Assembly (NCBI RefSeq): GCF_000262305.1
Contig: NC_017910.1
Span: 1,674,001-1,738,000, forward strand
Reading direction: 5' to 3'
Length of the DNA stretch: 64,000 nucleotides
Source of the DNA: Shimwellia blattae DSM 4481 = NBRC 105725
GTDB lineage: Bacteria; Pseudomonadota; Gammaproteobacteria; Enterobacterales; Enterobacteriaceae
Shown piece after piece: positions 34,207 through 43,096 of the stretch. The notes beneath the pieces are model-generated. The model was not told the origin of the DNA, made no database searches, and was given only the letters and a program-made list of their open reading frames with translations. Each line of letters begins with the position of its first letter. Position 1 is the first letter of the stretch. A program made the translations under genes and the position numbers.

Positions 34207-35337
34207 TTATGACGGGCGGCCATACAGGCTAATATTCAGGCGGTTTATCCAGCCGGCCAGGGCCGCCCGGGTGAGGAGCTGAAAGCTCCCGGCGCTGTTA
34301 AGCCCCCGGGCGGTTAACCCGGCAATATGCCCGGCACCGATCCGCGACGGGGCGCGGATCATCAGCAACACCGGTTCAATAATCTCCCGAAACCGGGGGT
34401 GCCCGTGGCCCCAGGCGTGAATTGCGCGCTCGCCGTTGCGTATTGCCTCCGGCAGGGCCTGGTCCAGGCTCCAGTCGTGGCTGGCGGCCATAAAACAGGG
34501 CAGGCTGCCGGTCACCCGGGCGCTGAGCAGGCGGATAAGACACGCGGTATGGGCATCCGGGGTTGCCACCGTAAGCCGGTTGAGCAACCGCCAGCTTTCC
34601 GGATCCCGCGCCAGTACCCCGGACAGAGGGTGCAGAGGGGCGGTATCGGCGCCGCAGGTAACGGGGGGCGTGTAGGGCTCCGGTGCCAGGGCAGGCTCCC
34701 CGGCGGGCTCCGCCAGGGAGAGAAACCGGTCGGCGGGCGCATCCCCGGGGATATCCATCCCGGGCAGCCAGCGGGCGGTCATGCCGTTAAAGGCGTGCAG
34801 GGCGGCGATAACCCGGGCCTGGAAGCCCACAAAGCCTATCAGGTGGACAAAGGTCACCACGTCGTTTTCCGTCAGCCCCACACTCAGAAGCTGGCGGGTG
34901 GCCGCATTATCAATACAGGAGGGGTTACCGGCCAGCTGGCGGGCAAACTGGGTTATCTGGGTTAACCGGTGGTTACTCTCCCGGGAGGAGTCCGGCCCGG
35001 GTTCCGGTGCCAGGCGGGCGGAGTAGTGGCTACACAGGCGCTGGACCCCGTACACCTGGGCTACGGTGAGCGCCGTGCTGAGCCGGTCATAGGGGCTCAG
35101 GGTGTGCAGGCGATCGAGTGCCACCCGGGGCGGGAAATAGAGCCTGGCGAGTGCGCGTGCCGTCTCCAGCCAGGGGGCGTCTGCCGCACAGAGCGTGTCG
35201 GGCCACGGGCAGTCCAGTAAAAAGGCGTCGGCCACCCGGGGGAGATCGGCCACCCGCACGGGCGTCTCTGCCGGGCAGGGGCGGGATTGCGTTTCATGAT
35301 ACCAGTGGCTTTTGGCAGCAAGATGGCGTTGTTCCAT
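34207..35337 (-). CDS. yciW: Putative peroxidase-related oxidoreductase YciW
   Basis: 376 residues, similar to E. coli YciW over its length (EQRHLAAKSHWYHETQS at the N-terminus; LSPYDRLSTALTVAQVYGVQRLCSHY; HLIGFVGFQARVIAA). The protein has an AhpD-like helical region; in E. coli it has been linked to cysteine and sulfur metabolism. I chose the ATG at 35337, which matches E. coli and has CAGGA six bases upstream; the ATG at 35343 is immediately next to that site. It lies between fabI and rnb. Confidence 0.9.
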   Translation of the reverse strand: MEQRHLAAKSHWYHETQSRPCPAETPVRVADLPRVADAFLLDCPWPDTLCAADAPWLETARALARLYFPPRVALDRLHTLSPYDRLSTALTVAQVYGVQRLCSHYSARLAPEPGPDSSRESNHRLTQITQFARQLAGNPSCIDNAATRQLLSVGLTENDVVTFVHLIGFVGFQARVIAALHAFNGMTARWLPGMDIPGDAPADRFLSLAEPAGEPALAPEPYTPPVTCGADTAPLHPLSGVLARDPESWRLLNRLTVATPDAHTACLIRLLSARVTGSLPCFMAASHDWSLDQALPEAIRNGERAIHAWGHGHPRFREIIEPVLLMIRAPSRIGAGHIAGLTARGLNSAGSFQLLTRAALAGWINRLNISLYGRPS

Positions 35338-35502
35338 GGGCATTCCTGGTCAGTGATCATGGGGCTGCGAAAATCAGGCAATATGTGGCGCAGCCCGGTC
35401 CGGAGGCATTATCCTGGCGTAAGCGCGACGTGAAGTGAAAGAATGGCGGGTGATAATAAATAGCGGAAAGCTATAACGGATGAGAGGGATGTTATAACCG
35501 GG

Positions 35503-35530
35503 AATAAAACAGGGCCGCCGGGCGGCCCTG
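35503..35530 (-). terminator. fabI terminator
   Basis: On the minus strand CAGGGCCGCC and GGCGGCCCTG pair (35530-35510), followed by TTTTATT. It starts 11 bases beyond the fabI stop. The remaining yciW-fabI gap holds nothing else recognisable. Confidence 0.9.
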
Positions 35531-35540
35531 TCGGGGAAAC

Positions 35541-36329
35541 TTATTTCAGTTCCAGTTCGTTCATCGCAGCGATGCTGAAGCCGCCATCAACGTGAACCAC
35601 TTCACCGGAGATACCCGCTGAGAGGTCAGAGCACAGGAACGCGGCAGAGTTACCCACATCTTCAATGGTCACGGTGCGGCGAATCGGGGTGACCGCTTCA
35701 CAGTGGGCCAGCATTTTACGGAAATCTTTAATACCGGATGCGGCCAGGGTGCGGATCGGGCCTGCGGAGATGGCGTTAACACGCACACCTTCCGGCCCCA
35801 TGGCGTTTGCCATGTAGCGCACGTTCGCTTCCAGGGAGGCTTTCGCCAGGCCCATCACGTTATAGTTCGGGATAGCGCGCTCAGCACCCAGGTAAGAGAG
35901 GGTCAGCAGGGCGGCGCCCGGGTTCAGCATGCTGCGGCAGGCTTTCGCCATGGCAACAAAGCTGTAGGAGCTGATGTCGTGGGCAATTTTGAAGCCTTCA
36001 CGGGTAACCGCATTCACATAGTCCCCGTCTAACTGATCGCCCGGCGCAAAACCGATAGAGTGAACAAAACCATCGAATTTCGGCCAGGATTTCGCCAGTT
36101 CAGCGAACATGGTGTCGATGCTGGCGTCTTCAGCCACATCACACTGCAGAACGATTTTTGCACCCAGGGCAGCGGCAAACTCTTCAACACGGCCTTTCAG
36201 CTTTTCAGTCTGATAGGTTAAAGCCAGTTCTGCGCCTTCGCGCTGCATCGCCTGGGCGATCCCGTAAGCGATGGAGCGGTTGCTGGCTACGCCAGTAATC
36301 AGAATACGTTTACCGGTAAGAAAACCCAT
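35541..36329 (-). CDS. fabI: Enoyl-ACP reductase (NADH)
   Basis: 262 residues, nearly identical to E. coli FabI. It reduces enoyl-ACP in the last step of each fatty-acid elongation cycle and is the target of triclosan. The SDR-like active site is YLGAERAIPNYNVMGLAKASLE (Tyr and Lys), with the cofactor motif TGVASNRSIAYGIA and SIGFAPGDQLDGDY. The start MGFLTGKRILIT agrees with E. coli. Residues of the triclosan pocket appear unaltered by eye. Confidence 0.98.
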   Translation of the reverse strand: MGFLTGKRILITGVASNRSIAYGIAQAMQREGAELALTYQTEKLKGRVEEFAAALGAKIVLQCDVAEDASIDTMFAELAKSWPKFDGFVHSIGFAPGDQLDGDYVNAVTREGFKIAHDISSYSFVAMAKACRSMLNPGAALLTLSYLGAERAIPNYNVMGLAKASLEANVRYMANAMGPEGVRVNAISAGPIRTLAASGIKDFRKMLAHCEAVTPIRRTVTIEDVGNSAAFLCSDLSAGISGEVVHVDGGFSIAAMNELELK

Positions 36330-36416
36330 AGTTTTGATCCTTATCGTTGGTTCTCAGTGCGCCCTTATACAATCCGGCGCTACTACTGCGTAAGTGGTGT
36401 CATTAAACAGCCCGCG

Positions 36417-36422
36417 ATTATA
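36417..36422 (-). promoter_or_regulatory. Likely fabI promoter -10
   Basis: A consensus TATAAT is present on the minus strand, about 90 bases upstream of the fabI ATG. A GTGACA 19 bases further upstream is a possible, poorly spaced -35. Confidence 0.45.
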
Positions 36423-36474
36423 TCCCACCGCTGCGGCCATGTGTCACGTTATTTTTCCCGGAAACGGGCGGGCG

Positions 36475-37293
36475 CTATTCGCGCCGCCAGGCATCCCGGC
36501 GCCAGGCGTCCGCCGTGAGCACCTCACCGAAGTGGCTGGTAATAAGCCGGCGGGTTAACTCATGCAGCGGCGCGGCGAGCACATCGGCAGTGCTGCCGCG
36601 CTCGACCACTTCGCCCTGGTGCATCACCAGCACCTGATCGCTGATGTGCTTCATCATGCCGATGTGCTGGGTCACATAAATGTAGGAGATCCCCTGTTTT
36701 TCCTGGAGCTCCAGCATCAGGTTTATCAGCTGCGAACGCATGGACATATCCAGGGAGGCGAGGGCTTCGTCGGCCACGATAACCTTCGGGCGCAGGATCA
36801 GCGCCCGGGCCAGCCCCAGACGCTGTTTTTGCCCCGGGGCCAGCATATGGGGGTAGTAGCTGGCGTGGTCCGGCAGCAGCCCCACCATGCGCAGGGTTTC
36901 CACAATGCGCTCCTGGCGCTTTTCCGCCGCGAGGCTGGTGTTCAGCCGCAGGGGGAAATCGAGGATCTGTGAAATACGCTGGCGCGGATTCAGGGAGGTG
37001 CTCGGATCCTGGAAAATCATCCGGATCTGCTGGCTGCGAAACGCATAATCCCCGAAGTTGAGCGGGCGGTCGTCAATCAGCAGTTGGCCGCTGCTGGGGG
37101 AGATAGTCCCGGCGAGCATTTTGGCCAGGGTTGATTTCCCGGAGCCGTTCTCACCAATAATCGCCAGGGTCTGGCGCTCGCGCAGGGTGAAGCTGACATT
37201 TTTTACCGCATCGACGGTCTGGCGGTGAAACCAGCCGGTGCGGTAGCGAAACGTTTTGCTCAGGTTGCGTACTTCGAGCAGTGTCTCAACCAT
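36475..37293 (-). CDS. sapF: Peptide ABC transporter ATP-binding protein SapF
   Basis: 272 residues (E. coli 268). ABC ATPase of the Sap transporter (antimicrobial peptide resistance in Salmonella; putrescine export has been reported for E. coli SapBCDF). Walker A is GENGSGKSTLA, the signature APGQKQRLGLARAL is a variant of LSGGQ, and Walker B is VIVADEAL. The C-terminus carries an exact duplication DAWRR-DAWRR, from a 15-base imperfect tandem repeat (36481-36510). It starts one base after the sapD stop. Confidence 0.96.
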   Translation of the reverse strand: MVETLLEVRNLSKTFRYRTGWFHRQTVDAVKNVSFTLRERQTLAIIGENGSGKSTLAKMLAGTISPSSGQLLIDDRPLNFGDYAFRSQQIRMIFQDPSTSLNPRQRISQILDFPLRLNTSLAAEKRQERIVETLRMVGLLPDHASYYPHMLAPGQKQRLGLARALILRPKVIVADEALASLDMSMRSQLINLMLELQEKQGISYIYVTQHIGMMKHISDQVLVMHQGEVVERGSTADVLAAPLHELTRRLITSHFGEVLTADAWRRDAWRRE

Positions 37294-37294
37294 C

Positions 37295-38287
37295 TTAGTC
37301 CCTCTCCATATTCAGCGGGAAATGGCAGGCAAAAAGATGATTTTTGACGCCAGTCAGTCGCGGGGTTTCAATACACTGGCGCTGGGCATAGGGGCAGCGG
37401 GGCCCCAGCCGACAGCCCATCGGCAATTGTTCCAGCAGGGGAATCGCCCCCTGGAGGGTATTGAGCCGGCTCTTATGGGGAATGGGGCTGCCAAAATCGG
37501 GGATCGCCCGGATCAGCGCCTGGGTGTATGGGTGGTGCGGGGCGTTAATAAGCTCCTCGCTGGGGGCGCTCTCTACCGTTTGCCCGCAGTACATGACGTT
37601 GATCCGGTCGGCCCAGTGGGTCAGCATTTGCAGGTCGTGGCTTATCAGCAAAATGGTGGTGTTATTGTTCTGGTTCAGCCGGGTGAGCAGGCGGAAAATC
37701 TGGGCCTGGGTGGTGGGCTCCATGGCGTTGGTGGGCTCGTCGGCTATCAGCAGGCGCGGCTGGTTTGCCAGCGCAATGGCGATCATCACCTTCTGGCATT
37801 CGCCTTCGGTGAGCTGATAGGGAAAACTGCGCATGATGTCTTTGTGATCTTTGATCCCCACCCGGTGCAGCAGCTCAATTGCGCGGCGTTTGCGCCAGCC
37901 AATACGCTGCCACCAGCGGCCTTTATAGGTCCAGCCGGGGATCGACTGCACCAGCTGGCGGCCGATTTTTTCTGCCGGATCCAGGCAGGACTGGGGCTCC
38001 TGGAAAATCATGGAGACGTTATGCCCCATCAGCCGCCGCCGCTCCCGGTGGGTCAGGCGCAGCAGATCGATATCATCAAAGCGCATCCGGTCGGCGGTGA
38101 CCCGCCAGTTATCTTTGCGCACGCCGCAAATGGCTTTGGCGATAAGGCTCTTCCCGGAGCCGGATTCCCCCACCAGACCGCGGATTTCCCCTTCGGTCAG
38201 CGTCATATTGACCCGGTCAACCGCTTTTACCCAGCCATCGCCGGTGCGAAATTCAATGGTCAGATTACGAATATCAAGCAATGCCAT
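37295..38287 (-). CDS. sapD: Peptide ABC transporter ATP-binding protein SapD
   Basis: 330 residues. The partner ATPase of SapF, of the oligopeptide-permease D type. Walker A is GESGSGKSLIAKA, Walker B LLIADEPTNAM, and the C-terminal CPYAQRQC motif is typical of OppD-like subunits with extra metal-binding cysteines. In E. coli SapD also stimulates the Trk potassium systems. Its start overlaps the sapC stop by one base (TAATG). Confidence 0.96.
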   Translation of the reverse strand: MALLDIRNLTIEFRTGDGWVKAVDRVNMTLTEGEIRGLVGESGSGKSLIAKAICGVRKDNWRVTADRMRFDDIDLLRLTHRERRRLMGHNVSMIFQEPQSCLDPAEKIGRQLVQSIPGWTYKGRWWQRIGWRKRRAIELLHRVGIKDHKDIMRSFPYQLTEGECQKVMIAIALANQPRLLIADEPTNAMEPTTQAQIFRLLTRLNQNNNTTILLISHDLQMLTHWADRINVMYCGQTVESAPSEELINAPHHPYTQALIRAIPDFGSPIPHKSRLNTLQGAIPLLEQLPMGCRLGPRCPYAQRQCIETPRLTGVKNHLFACHFPLNMERD

Positions 38288-39180
38288 TACTGCACTCCCG
38301 CATCAATTGCTCTGCGGATCCCGTCACCCAGCAGGTTGACCAGCAGCACGCTTATCATAATGGCCGCACCGGGTAACATCACCGTCCAGGGGGCCACGTA
38401 GATAAGCTCCAGGGCATCCCCCAGCATGGCGCCCCATTCCGGGGAGGGTAACTGGGCCCCGAGGTCAAGAAACCCCAGCGCCGCAATATCAAGAATAGCC
38501 ATCGACAGGGCGCGGGTTATCTCGCCGGTCAGGGTGGCGGCCGTATTGGGTAGTACCGCAAACCACAGCAGATTCAGGGTGGTGGCGCCGTCAAGACGGG
38601 CGGCGGTAATGTACTCTTTTTCCAGCTCGTCGTGGACCATGGTATACACCGAGCGCACCATGCGCGGCAGCAGCGCCAGCCAGACGGCAAACATGGCGTG
38701 GCTGAGGTGCGGCCCGGCAAAGGCCACCACAATAATCGCCAGCAACAGCGACGGAATAGACAACAGGGTATCCAGAATATGGTTGAGCACCGCCGAGCGC
38801 AGCCCGTGGGTGGCCCCGGCGAAAATCCCCAGCGCCAGGCCACAGACGGTGGCGGCAAGGGTGACCACAAAAGCCCCGCCCACGGTGGGGGCCGCGCCGC
38901 TCAGTAAGCGGCTCAGCACGTCGCGGCCCAGATCGTCCGTCCCGAGGAAAAAAGAGACCTCCCCGTAACGGGACCAGGAGGGGGGCAGTAACTGGTAGCC
39001 CATAAACTGCTGGTCGATTCCGTAGGGGGAAAAGACGCCGCCGAACAGGCATAACAGTGCCAGCGCGCCGCAGCCATACAGGCCGGTCATGGCGGCGGCG
39101 TCAGCGTAAAACTTGCGCCAGGTGGTCCTCAGCGTTCCCGGGGGGCGTTTCTCGCTGTAGACGTTATCATCGTAAGGCAT
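38287..39180 (-). CDS. sapC: Peptide ABC transporter permease SapC
   Basis: 297 residues with about six membrane segments. OppC-type permease with the coupling-helix region (EKEYITAARLDGATTLNLLWFAVLPN) that contacts the ATPase. The N-terminus MPYDDNVYSEKRPPGTLRT agrees with E. coli. It overlaps sapB by 14 bases. Confidence 0.96.
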   Translation of the reverse strand: MPYDDNVYSEKRPPGTLRTTWRKFYADAAAMTGLYGCGALALLCLFGGVFSPYGIDQQFMGYQLLPPSWSRYGEVSFFLGTDDLGRDVLSRLLSGAAPTVGGAFVVTLAATVCGLALGIFAGATHGLRSAVLNHILDTLLSIPSLLLAIIVVAFAGPHLSHAMFAVWLALLPRMVRSVYTMVHDELEKEYITAARLDGATTLNLLWFAVLPNTAATLTGEITRALSMAILDIAALGFLDLGAQLPSPEWGAMLGDALELIYVAPWTVMLPGAAIMISVLLVNLLGDGIRRAIDAGVQ

Positions 39181-40132
39181 ACCATTCCTTATTTCTTAGT
39201 GGGTTTGCCATGGCACCGAAAATGTCGGAAATCACGTTGACACAAATCACCAGCGAGCCAATCACCATCACCCCGGCGGAGATGGCGGCGTAATCCTGCT
39301 GGCGAATGGCGTTAATCAGCCAGCGGCCAAGGCCCGGCCAGTTAAAGACCATTTCGGTGATCATCGCCAGGGTCAGCATGGTGGAGAACTGAAGCCCCAG
39401 CTTCGGAATCACCGGCGGCAGGGCGTTATGCAGCACATGGCGATGCAGGATGGTCAGCCGGGAAACGCCGCGGGTGGCGGCGGCTTTAATGTAGTTTTTA
39501 TCAAACACCTCCATGGTGCTGATGCGCATCAGGCGCACCACTTCGGTGGTGGGGGCCACCGCCAGGGTGACCACCGGCAGCACCATATGGCGAATGGCGC
39601 TGTCTATCATCTCATGGCGCCAGGGTGAGTCAGACAGCCAGGCGTCGATCAGGGCAAACCCGGTGACGCGCTTCACCTCATAGAGCAGGTCAAAACGCCC
39701 GGAAACCGGAAACCAGCCCAGAGTCAGCGAGAAGAACAGCGTCAGCAGCAGTGCCAGCCAGAACACCGGAATGGAAAAGCCCAGCAGGGACAGGGCGCTG
39801 ATGATGGTATCCTGCCACTTTCCCTGGGTGATCCCCGCCAGCATCCCCATCGGGATGCCGACAATCAGCGCCAGGGTAAAGGCCAGCAGGCACAGCTCCA
39901 TGGTGGCGGGGAACACCTCGCGCAGCTGGGCGCTGATCGGCTGTCCGTTAATGCTGGAGACGCCAAAATCCCAGTGCATCAGCCCCTCAAACCAGAACAC
40001 CCACGCATTCCACAGGCTGGCCCCCTGAAGGGGGGCGCGCGGGGTAAAGTAGGAGAGGCTAAACCCGACCAGGGCCAGGAACAGCAGGGTCACCACCAGT
40101 AGCAGTAAGCGGCGCAGAGTATAAATAATCAT
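39167..40132 (-). CDS. sapB: Peptide ABC transporter permease SapB
   Basis: 321 residues with about six membrane segments. OppB-type permease that pairs with SapC. The coupling sequence is KNYIKAAATRGVSRLTILHRHVLHNALPP. MIIYTLRRLLLLVVTL at the N-terminus is the first membrane segment. Its ATG overlaps the sapA stop by four bases. Confidence 0.96.
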   Translation of the reverse strand: MIIYTLRRLLLLVVTLLFLALVGFSLSYFTPRAPLQGASLWNAWVFWFEGLMHWDFGVSSINGQPISAQLREVFPATMELCLLAFTLALIVGIPMGMLAGITQGKWQDTIISALSLLGFSIPVFWLALLLTLFFSLTLGWFPVSGRFDLLYEVKRVTGFALIDAWLSDSPWRHEMIDSAIRHMVLPVVTLAVAPTTEVVRLMRISTMEVFDKNYIKAAATRGVSRLTILHRHVLHNALPPVIPKLGLQFSTMLTLAMITEMVFNWPGLGRWLINAIRQQDYAAISAGVMVIGSLVICVNVISDIFGAMANPLRNKEWYALR

Positions 40133-41769
40133 GGTTTTTTCGCCTTCTCCATCACCCGCTCAACCCCGGCAAAAGAGGCGTTACCAAACGGGCTGAGAAC
40201 CAGACCTTTAATATCGTAGCGATAGGCCAGCAGCCGCAGGGATGAGGCCAGCGGTAATACCGGCAGCTCCCGGGCCAGAATGGTCTGGGCCTGATCGTAG
40301 GCATCAATACGCGAGGCTAACTGCTGTGAGAGCAGCGCCTTTTGCAGCACGTTATCAAACTCAGAATTACACCAGTGGGCGTAGTTGGTCTGGGAGTTGA
40401 TGGCCGCACAGCTGAGCAGCGGGCGGAAAAAACTGTCCGGGTCGTTACTGTCGGTTGCCCAGCCCGCGAGTGTCAGATCGTGGTTCATCTCCATCAGCCT
40501 GGCTTCCTGGAAACGCCCCTCCACCGGCACAATCACAACCCGTACCCCCACCTGGGCCAGATCCGCCTGCAGCAGCTCTGCGGTTTTCAGCGGGCTGGGG
40601 TTCCAGGCCTGGGAAGAGGTCGGCACCCACAGTTGCAGGGTCAGATTCTTGATCCCCAGAGCCTGTAGCTGCTCGCGGGATTTTTGCGGGTTATATTCCG
40701 TGACCTGGGCCTCGCCATCGTAAGCCCAGGAGGCGCGGGGCAGAATAGAGGCCGCCGTTTCGGCTGTCCCGTAGTAGATGGACTGCATCAGCCGCTGGTT
40801 ATTAATTGATAACGCCAGCGCGTGGCGCACTGCCGGGTTATCCAGCGGTGGCTTATTGGTGTTAAACGCCAGATAGGCGATATTCATCCCCGGGCGCAGC
40901 GACAGGCGCAGGCGCGGATCGTCACGCAAAATTGTCAGCTGGCTGGCCGCAGGCCAGGCCAGCACATCACACTCGCCGGTCAGCAGTTTGGACAGGCGAC
41001 CGGTGCCGCCGGAGCCCAGATCAACCACCACCTGGGGCATCAGCGGCACGCCGCGCCAGTAGCCAGGGTGGCGCGCCAGGCGAATATACTGCCCGGTGTG
41101 GAAATCACTTAACTGAAATGGCCCGGTGCCCACCGGCTGGCGATCAAGCTGCTCCTGGTGGCCTGCACTGGCCAGTTGCCGGGCATACTCCTCCGACAGT
41201 ACCGACGCATAGTGGGTTGCCAGGTGCCACAGAAAGGAGGCATCCGGGCGGCTTAAGCGAAACTCCACCGTGTGGTTGTCGATTTTCGTAACGCTTTGCA
41301 CCGTATCGCCAAACTGTAAGCTGTCGAAATAGGGAAAGCTGTCGCCGTTAACATCGTGCCACGGGCTGTTGCGGTTAATGATGCGGTTAAAACTGAATAC
41401 CACGTCATCTGCATTCAGCAGGCGGCCCGGGGTAAACCAGGGGGTGGTCTGAAAGGCCACATCCCGGCGCAGGTGGAAGCGGTAGGTTGCGCCGTTGTCC
41501 AGCACTTCCCAGCGTTCAGCAAGCTCGGGAACCAGCCGGTAGGTGTAGGGATCTACATCCAGCAGGCGATCGTAGAGTTGTGCGGCCAGTGTGTCGACCA
41601 CCAGGCCACCGCTGGCTTTCTGGGGGTTAAAGGTGTTGATTTGCCCGTTGACACAATAGACAAACCCGCTTTGCCGGATATCCGCCGTTTTTCTGGCGGG
41701 CGGAGCATCCGCGGCAGCGGCGCTGAAACTGCTGGCAAGCAATAACAGAAAGGGGAGCATTACGCGCAT
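40129..41769 (-). CDS. sapA: Periplasmic peptide-binding protein SapA
   Basis: 546 residues. SBP_bac_5-family solute-binding protein; captures antimicrobial peptides or haem-like ligands for the Sap transporter. A signal peptide is clear (MRVMLPFLLLLASSFSAAAADA, split for brevity as MRVMLPFLLLL then ASSFSAAA), with cleavage after about residue 20. Two conserved cysteines occur early and late (VYCVNGQ; LLSCAAIN). I chose the ATG at 41769; the longer ORF begins with TTG at 41793 and would put charged residues in front of the signal. pspF lies 133 bp upstream on the same strand; the E. coli puu cluster that sits between them is absent. Confidence 0.95.
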   Translation of the reverse strand: MRVMLPFLLLLASSFSAAAADAPPARKTADIRQSGFVYCVNGQINTFNPQKASGGLVVDTLAAQLYDRLLDVDPYTYRLVPELAERWEVLDNGATYRFHLRRDVAFQTTPWFTPGRLLNADDVVFSFNRIINRNSPWHDVNGDSFPYFDSLQFGDTVQSVTKIDNHTVEFRLSRPDASFLWHLATHYASVLSEEYARQLASAGHQEQLDRQPVGTGPFQLSDFHTGQYIRLARHPGYWRGVPLMPQVVVDLGSGGTGRLSKLLTGECDVLAWPAASQLTILRDDPRLRLSLRPGMNIAYLAFNTNKPPLDNPAVRHALALSINNQRLMQSIYYGTAETAASILPRASWAYDGEAQVTEYNPQKSREQLQALGIKNLTLQLWVPTSSQAWNPSPLKTAELLQADLAQVGVRVVIVPVEGRFQEARLMEMNHDLTLAGWATDSNDPDSFFRPLLSCAAINSQTNYAHWCNSEFDNVLQKALLSQQLASRIDAYDQAQTILARELPVLPLASSLRLLAYRYDIKGLVLSPFGNASFAGVERVMEKAKKP

Positions 41770-41902
41770 AAGTTTTTGACTTTTCCTGACCAATGTTCAG
41801 AGTGTATCGCACTCTGCCTGTGACCCCAAAATTCCCTGCACAACTGCTGGCTTTATCAGCTATTTGTGGTGGTTTTCCCGGCAATGGCGCTGTTCCGGGG
41901 GG

Positions 41903-42916
41903 CTATTCGTTACCGGCGGCCTCATCCTGCACCCGGATCTGGTGCTTTTTCAGCATTGCCCGCAACTGATGATACGTGATCCCCAGCAATTCGGCGGCCC
42001 GCCGCTGGTGATATTTCGCTTTTTCCAGGCTGGCTTCCACCAGCTGCTTTTCCTGGCTGTTCTGCCAGAGGCGTAAATCCAGGGGCAGGGCGGGCAGTGG
42101 CGTGGCGGTATCCGTAACTGGTGGCGCCGGGGGCTGGTGGCCGGTGGGGGCGAAGGGGTCAATAATTATCTGGTCGAGCTCGCTCTCCCACTGGCCGTGG
42201 CGGTATACGGAGCGCTCAACGGCGTTTTTCAGCTCACGGATATTGCCCGGCCAGCGGTAGTGGCGCAGGGTCTCCAGTGCCCGGGGGGTAAACCCGGGAA
42301 ACAGCGGCATGCCCATCTCCCGGCTCATCTGGATGGCAAACTGCTCCGCCAGTAAAAGAATATCGCCCGGGCGCTCGCGCAGCGGGGGCAGGCGGACGAC
42401 ATCGAAGGCCAGGCGGTCGAGGAGGTCGGCGCGGAATTTATCCTGAGCGGCCAGGGCGGGCAGATCCGCATTGGTGGCGCACACCAGCCGCACGCTGACC
42501 TGGAGCGGCTGGTTCCCCCCCACGCGCTCCAGCTCGCCATATTCGATAACCCGCAGCAGTTTTTCCTGGACCATCATACTGGCGGTGGCCAGCTCGTCGA
42601 GGAACAGCGTGCCCCCGTCGGCCCGCTCAAAGCGCCCGGGGTGGCGCTTTTGCGCCCCGGTGAAGGCGCCCGCCTCGTGGCCGAAAAGTTCGGAATCCAG
42701 CAGGTTCTCATTGAGGGCCGCACAGTTTAGTGAGATAAACGGCCCCTGCCAGCGCCCGGACAAGTAGTGTAAGCGGCTGGCGATAAGCTCCTTACCGGTT
42801 CCCCGCTCGCCAATGACCAGCACCGGCTTATCCAGCGCCGCCAGCCGGGAGACCTGCTCCAGCACTTCGAGGAAGGCATTATCTTCGCCGATCAGGTTAT
42901 CTTTGAATTCTGGCAT
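41903..42916 (-). CDS. pspF: Phage-shock-protein operon activator PspF
   Basis: 337 residues (E. coli 325). A sigma-54 enhancer-binding protein made only of an AAA+ domain and a C-terminal HTH, without a receiver domain. Walker A is GERGTGKE, the sigma-54-contacting loop GAFTGA is intact, and GGTLFLDELA is Walker B. The HTH lies near residues 300-325 (HQRRAAELLGITYHQLRAML). PspA inhibits it directly. The ATG at 42916 gives the E. coli-like MPEFKDNL; a GTG at 42928 is possible. It is divergent from pspA. Confidence 0.95.
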   Translation of the reverse strand: MPEFKDNLIGEDNAFLEVLEQVSRLAALDKPVLVIGERGTGKELIASRLHYLSGRWQGPFISLNCAALNENLLDSELFGHEAGAFTGAQKRHPGRFERADGGTLFLDELATASMMVQEKLLRVIEYGELERVGGNQPLQVSVRLVCATNADLPALAAQDKFRADLLDRLAFDVVRLPPLRERPGDILLLAEQFAIQMSREMGMPLFPGFTPRALETLRHYRWPGNIRELKNAVERSVYRHGQWESELDQIIIDPFAPTGHQPPAPPVTDTATPLPALPLDLRLWQNSQEKQLVEASLEKAKYHQRRAAELLGITYHQLRAMLKKHQIRVQDEAAGNE

Positions 42917-42951
42917 GGTTAATTTCACTATATGGTGGTGAATGTGACTAC

Positions 42952-42978
42952 TTTACCCGTAACTGACCCAGGGGTAAA
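42952..42978. promoter_or_regulatory. Inverted repeat in the pspF-pspA region, possible PspF enhancer
   Basis: TTTACCC (42952-42958) and GGGTAAA (42972-42978) form an interrupted palindrome at about -64 to -90 from the inferred pspA start. PspF upstream activating sites are expected in this interval. Confidence 0.4.
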
Positions 42979-43015
42979 ATATTATAATTCTTTTTATATC
43001 AGTGAGATAAAAAGT

Positions 43016-43030
43016 TGGCACGCTAATTGT
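43016..43030 (+). promoter_or_regulatory. Sigma-54 promoter of pspABCD
   Basis: TGGCACG-CTAA-TTGT matches the sigma-54 -24/-12 consensus TGGCACG-N4-TTGC except for the last base. The E. coli pspA promoter has the same TTGT ending. It lies 67 bases upstream of the pspA ATG. Confidence 0.9.
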
Positions 43031-43096
43031 ATTACTCATAGCACCCGGTCCTGATGCAGGACGCAAATCAACAACATATTTATTGAGGATAATGTT

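Noticed and set aside
37256..38401. 381-codon plus-strand ORF opposite sapD and the ends of sapF and sapC
   Set aside because: Shadow of the sap genes, low-complexity Gly/His/Gln-rich translation, no ribosome site and no family features.
41770..41793. TTG start for sapA adding eight residues
   Set aside because: It would place MVRKSQKL before the signal peptide; the ATG at 41769 gives the expected signal sequence. The longer form is not impossible.
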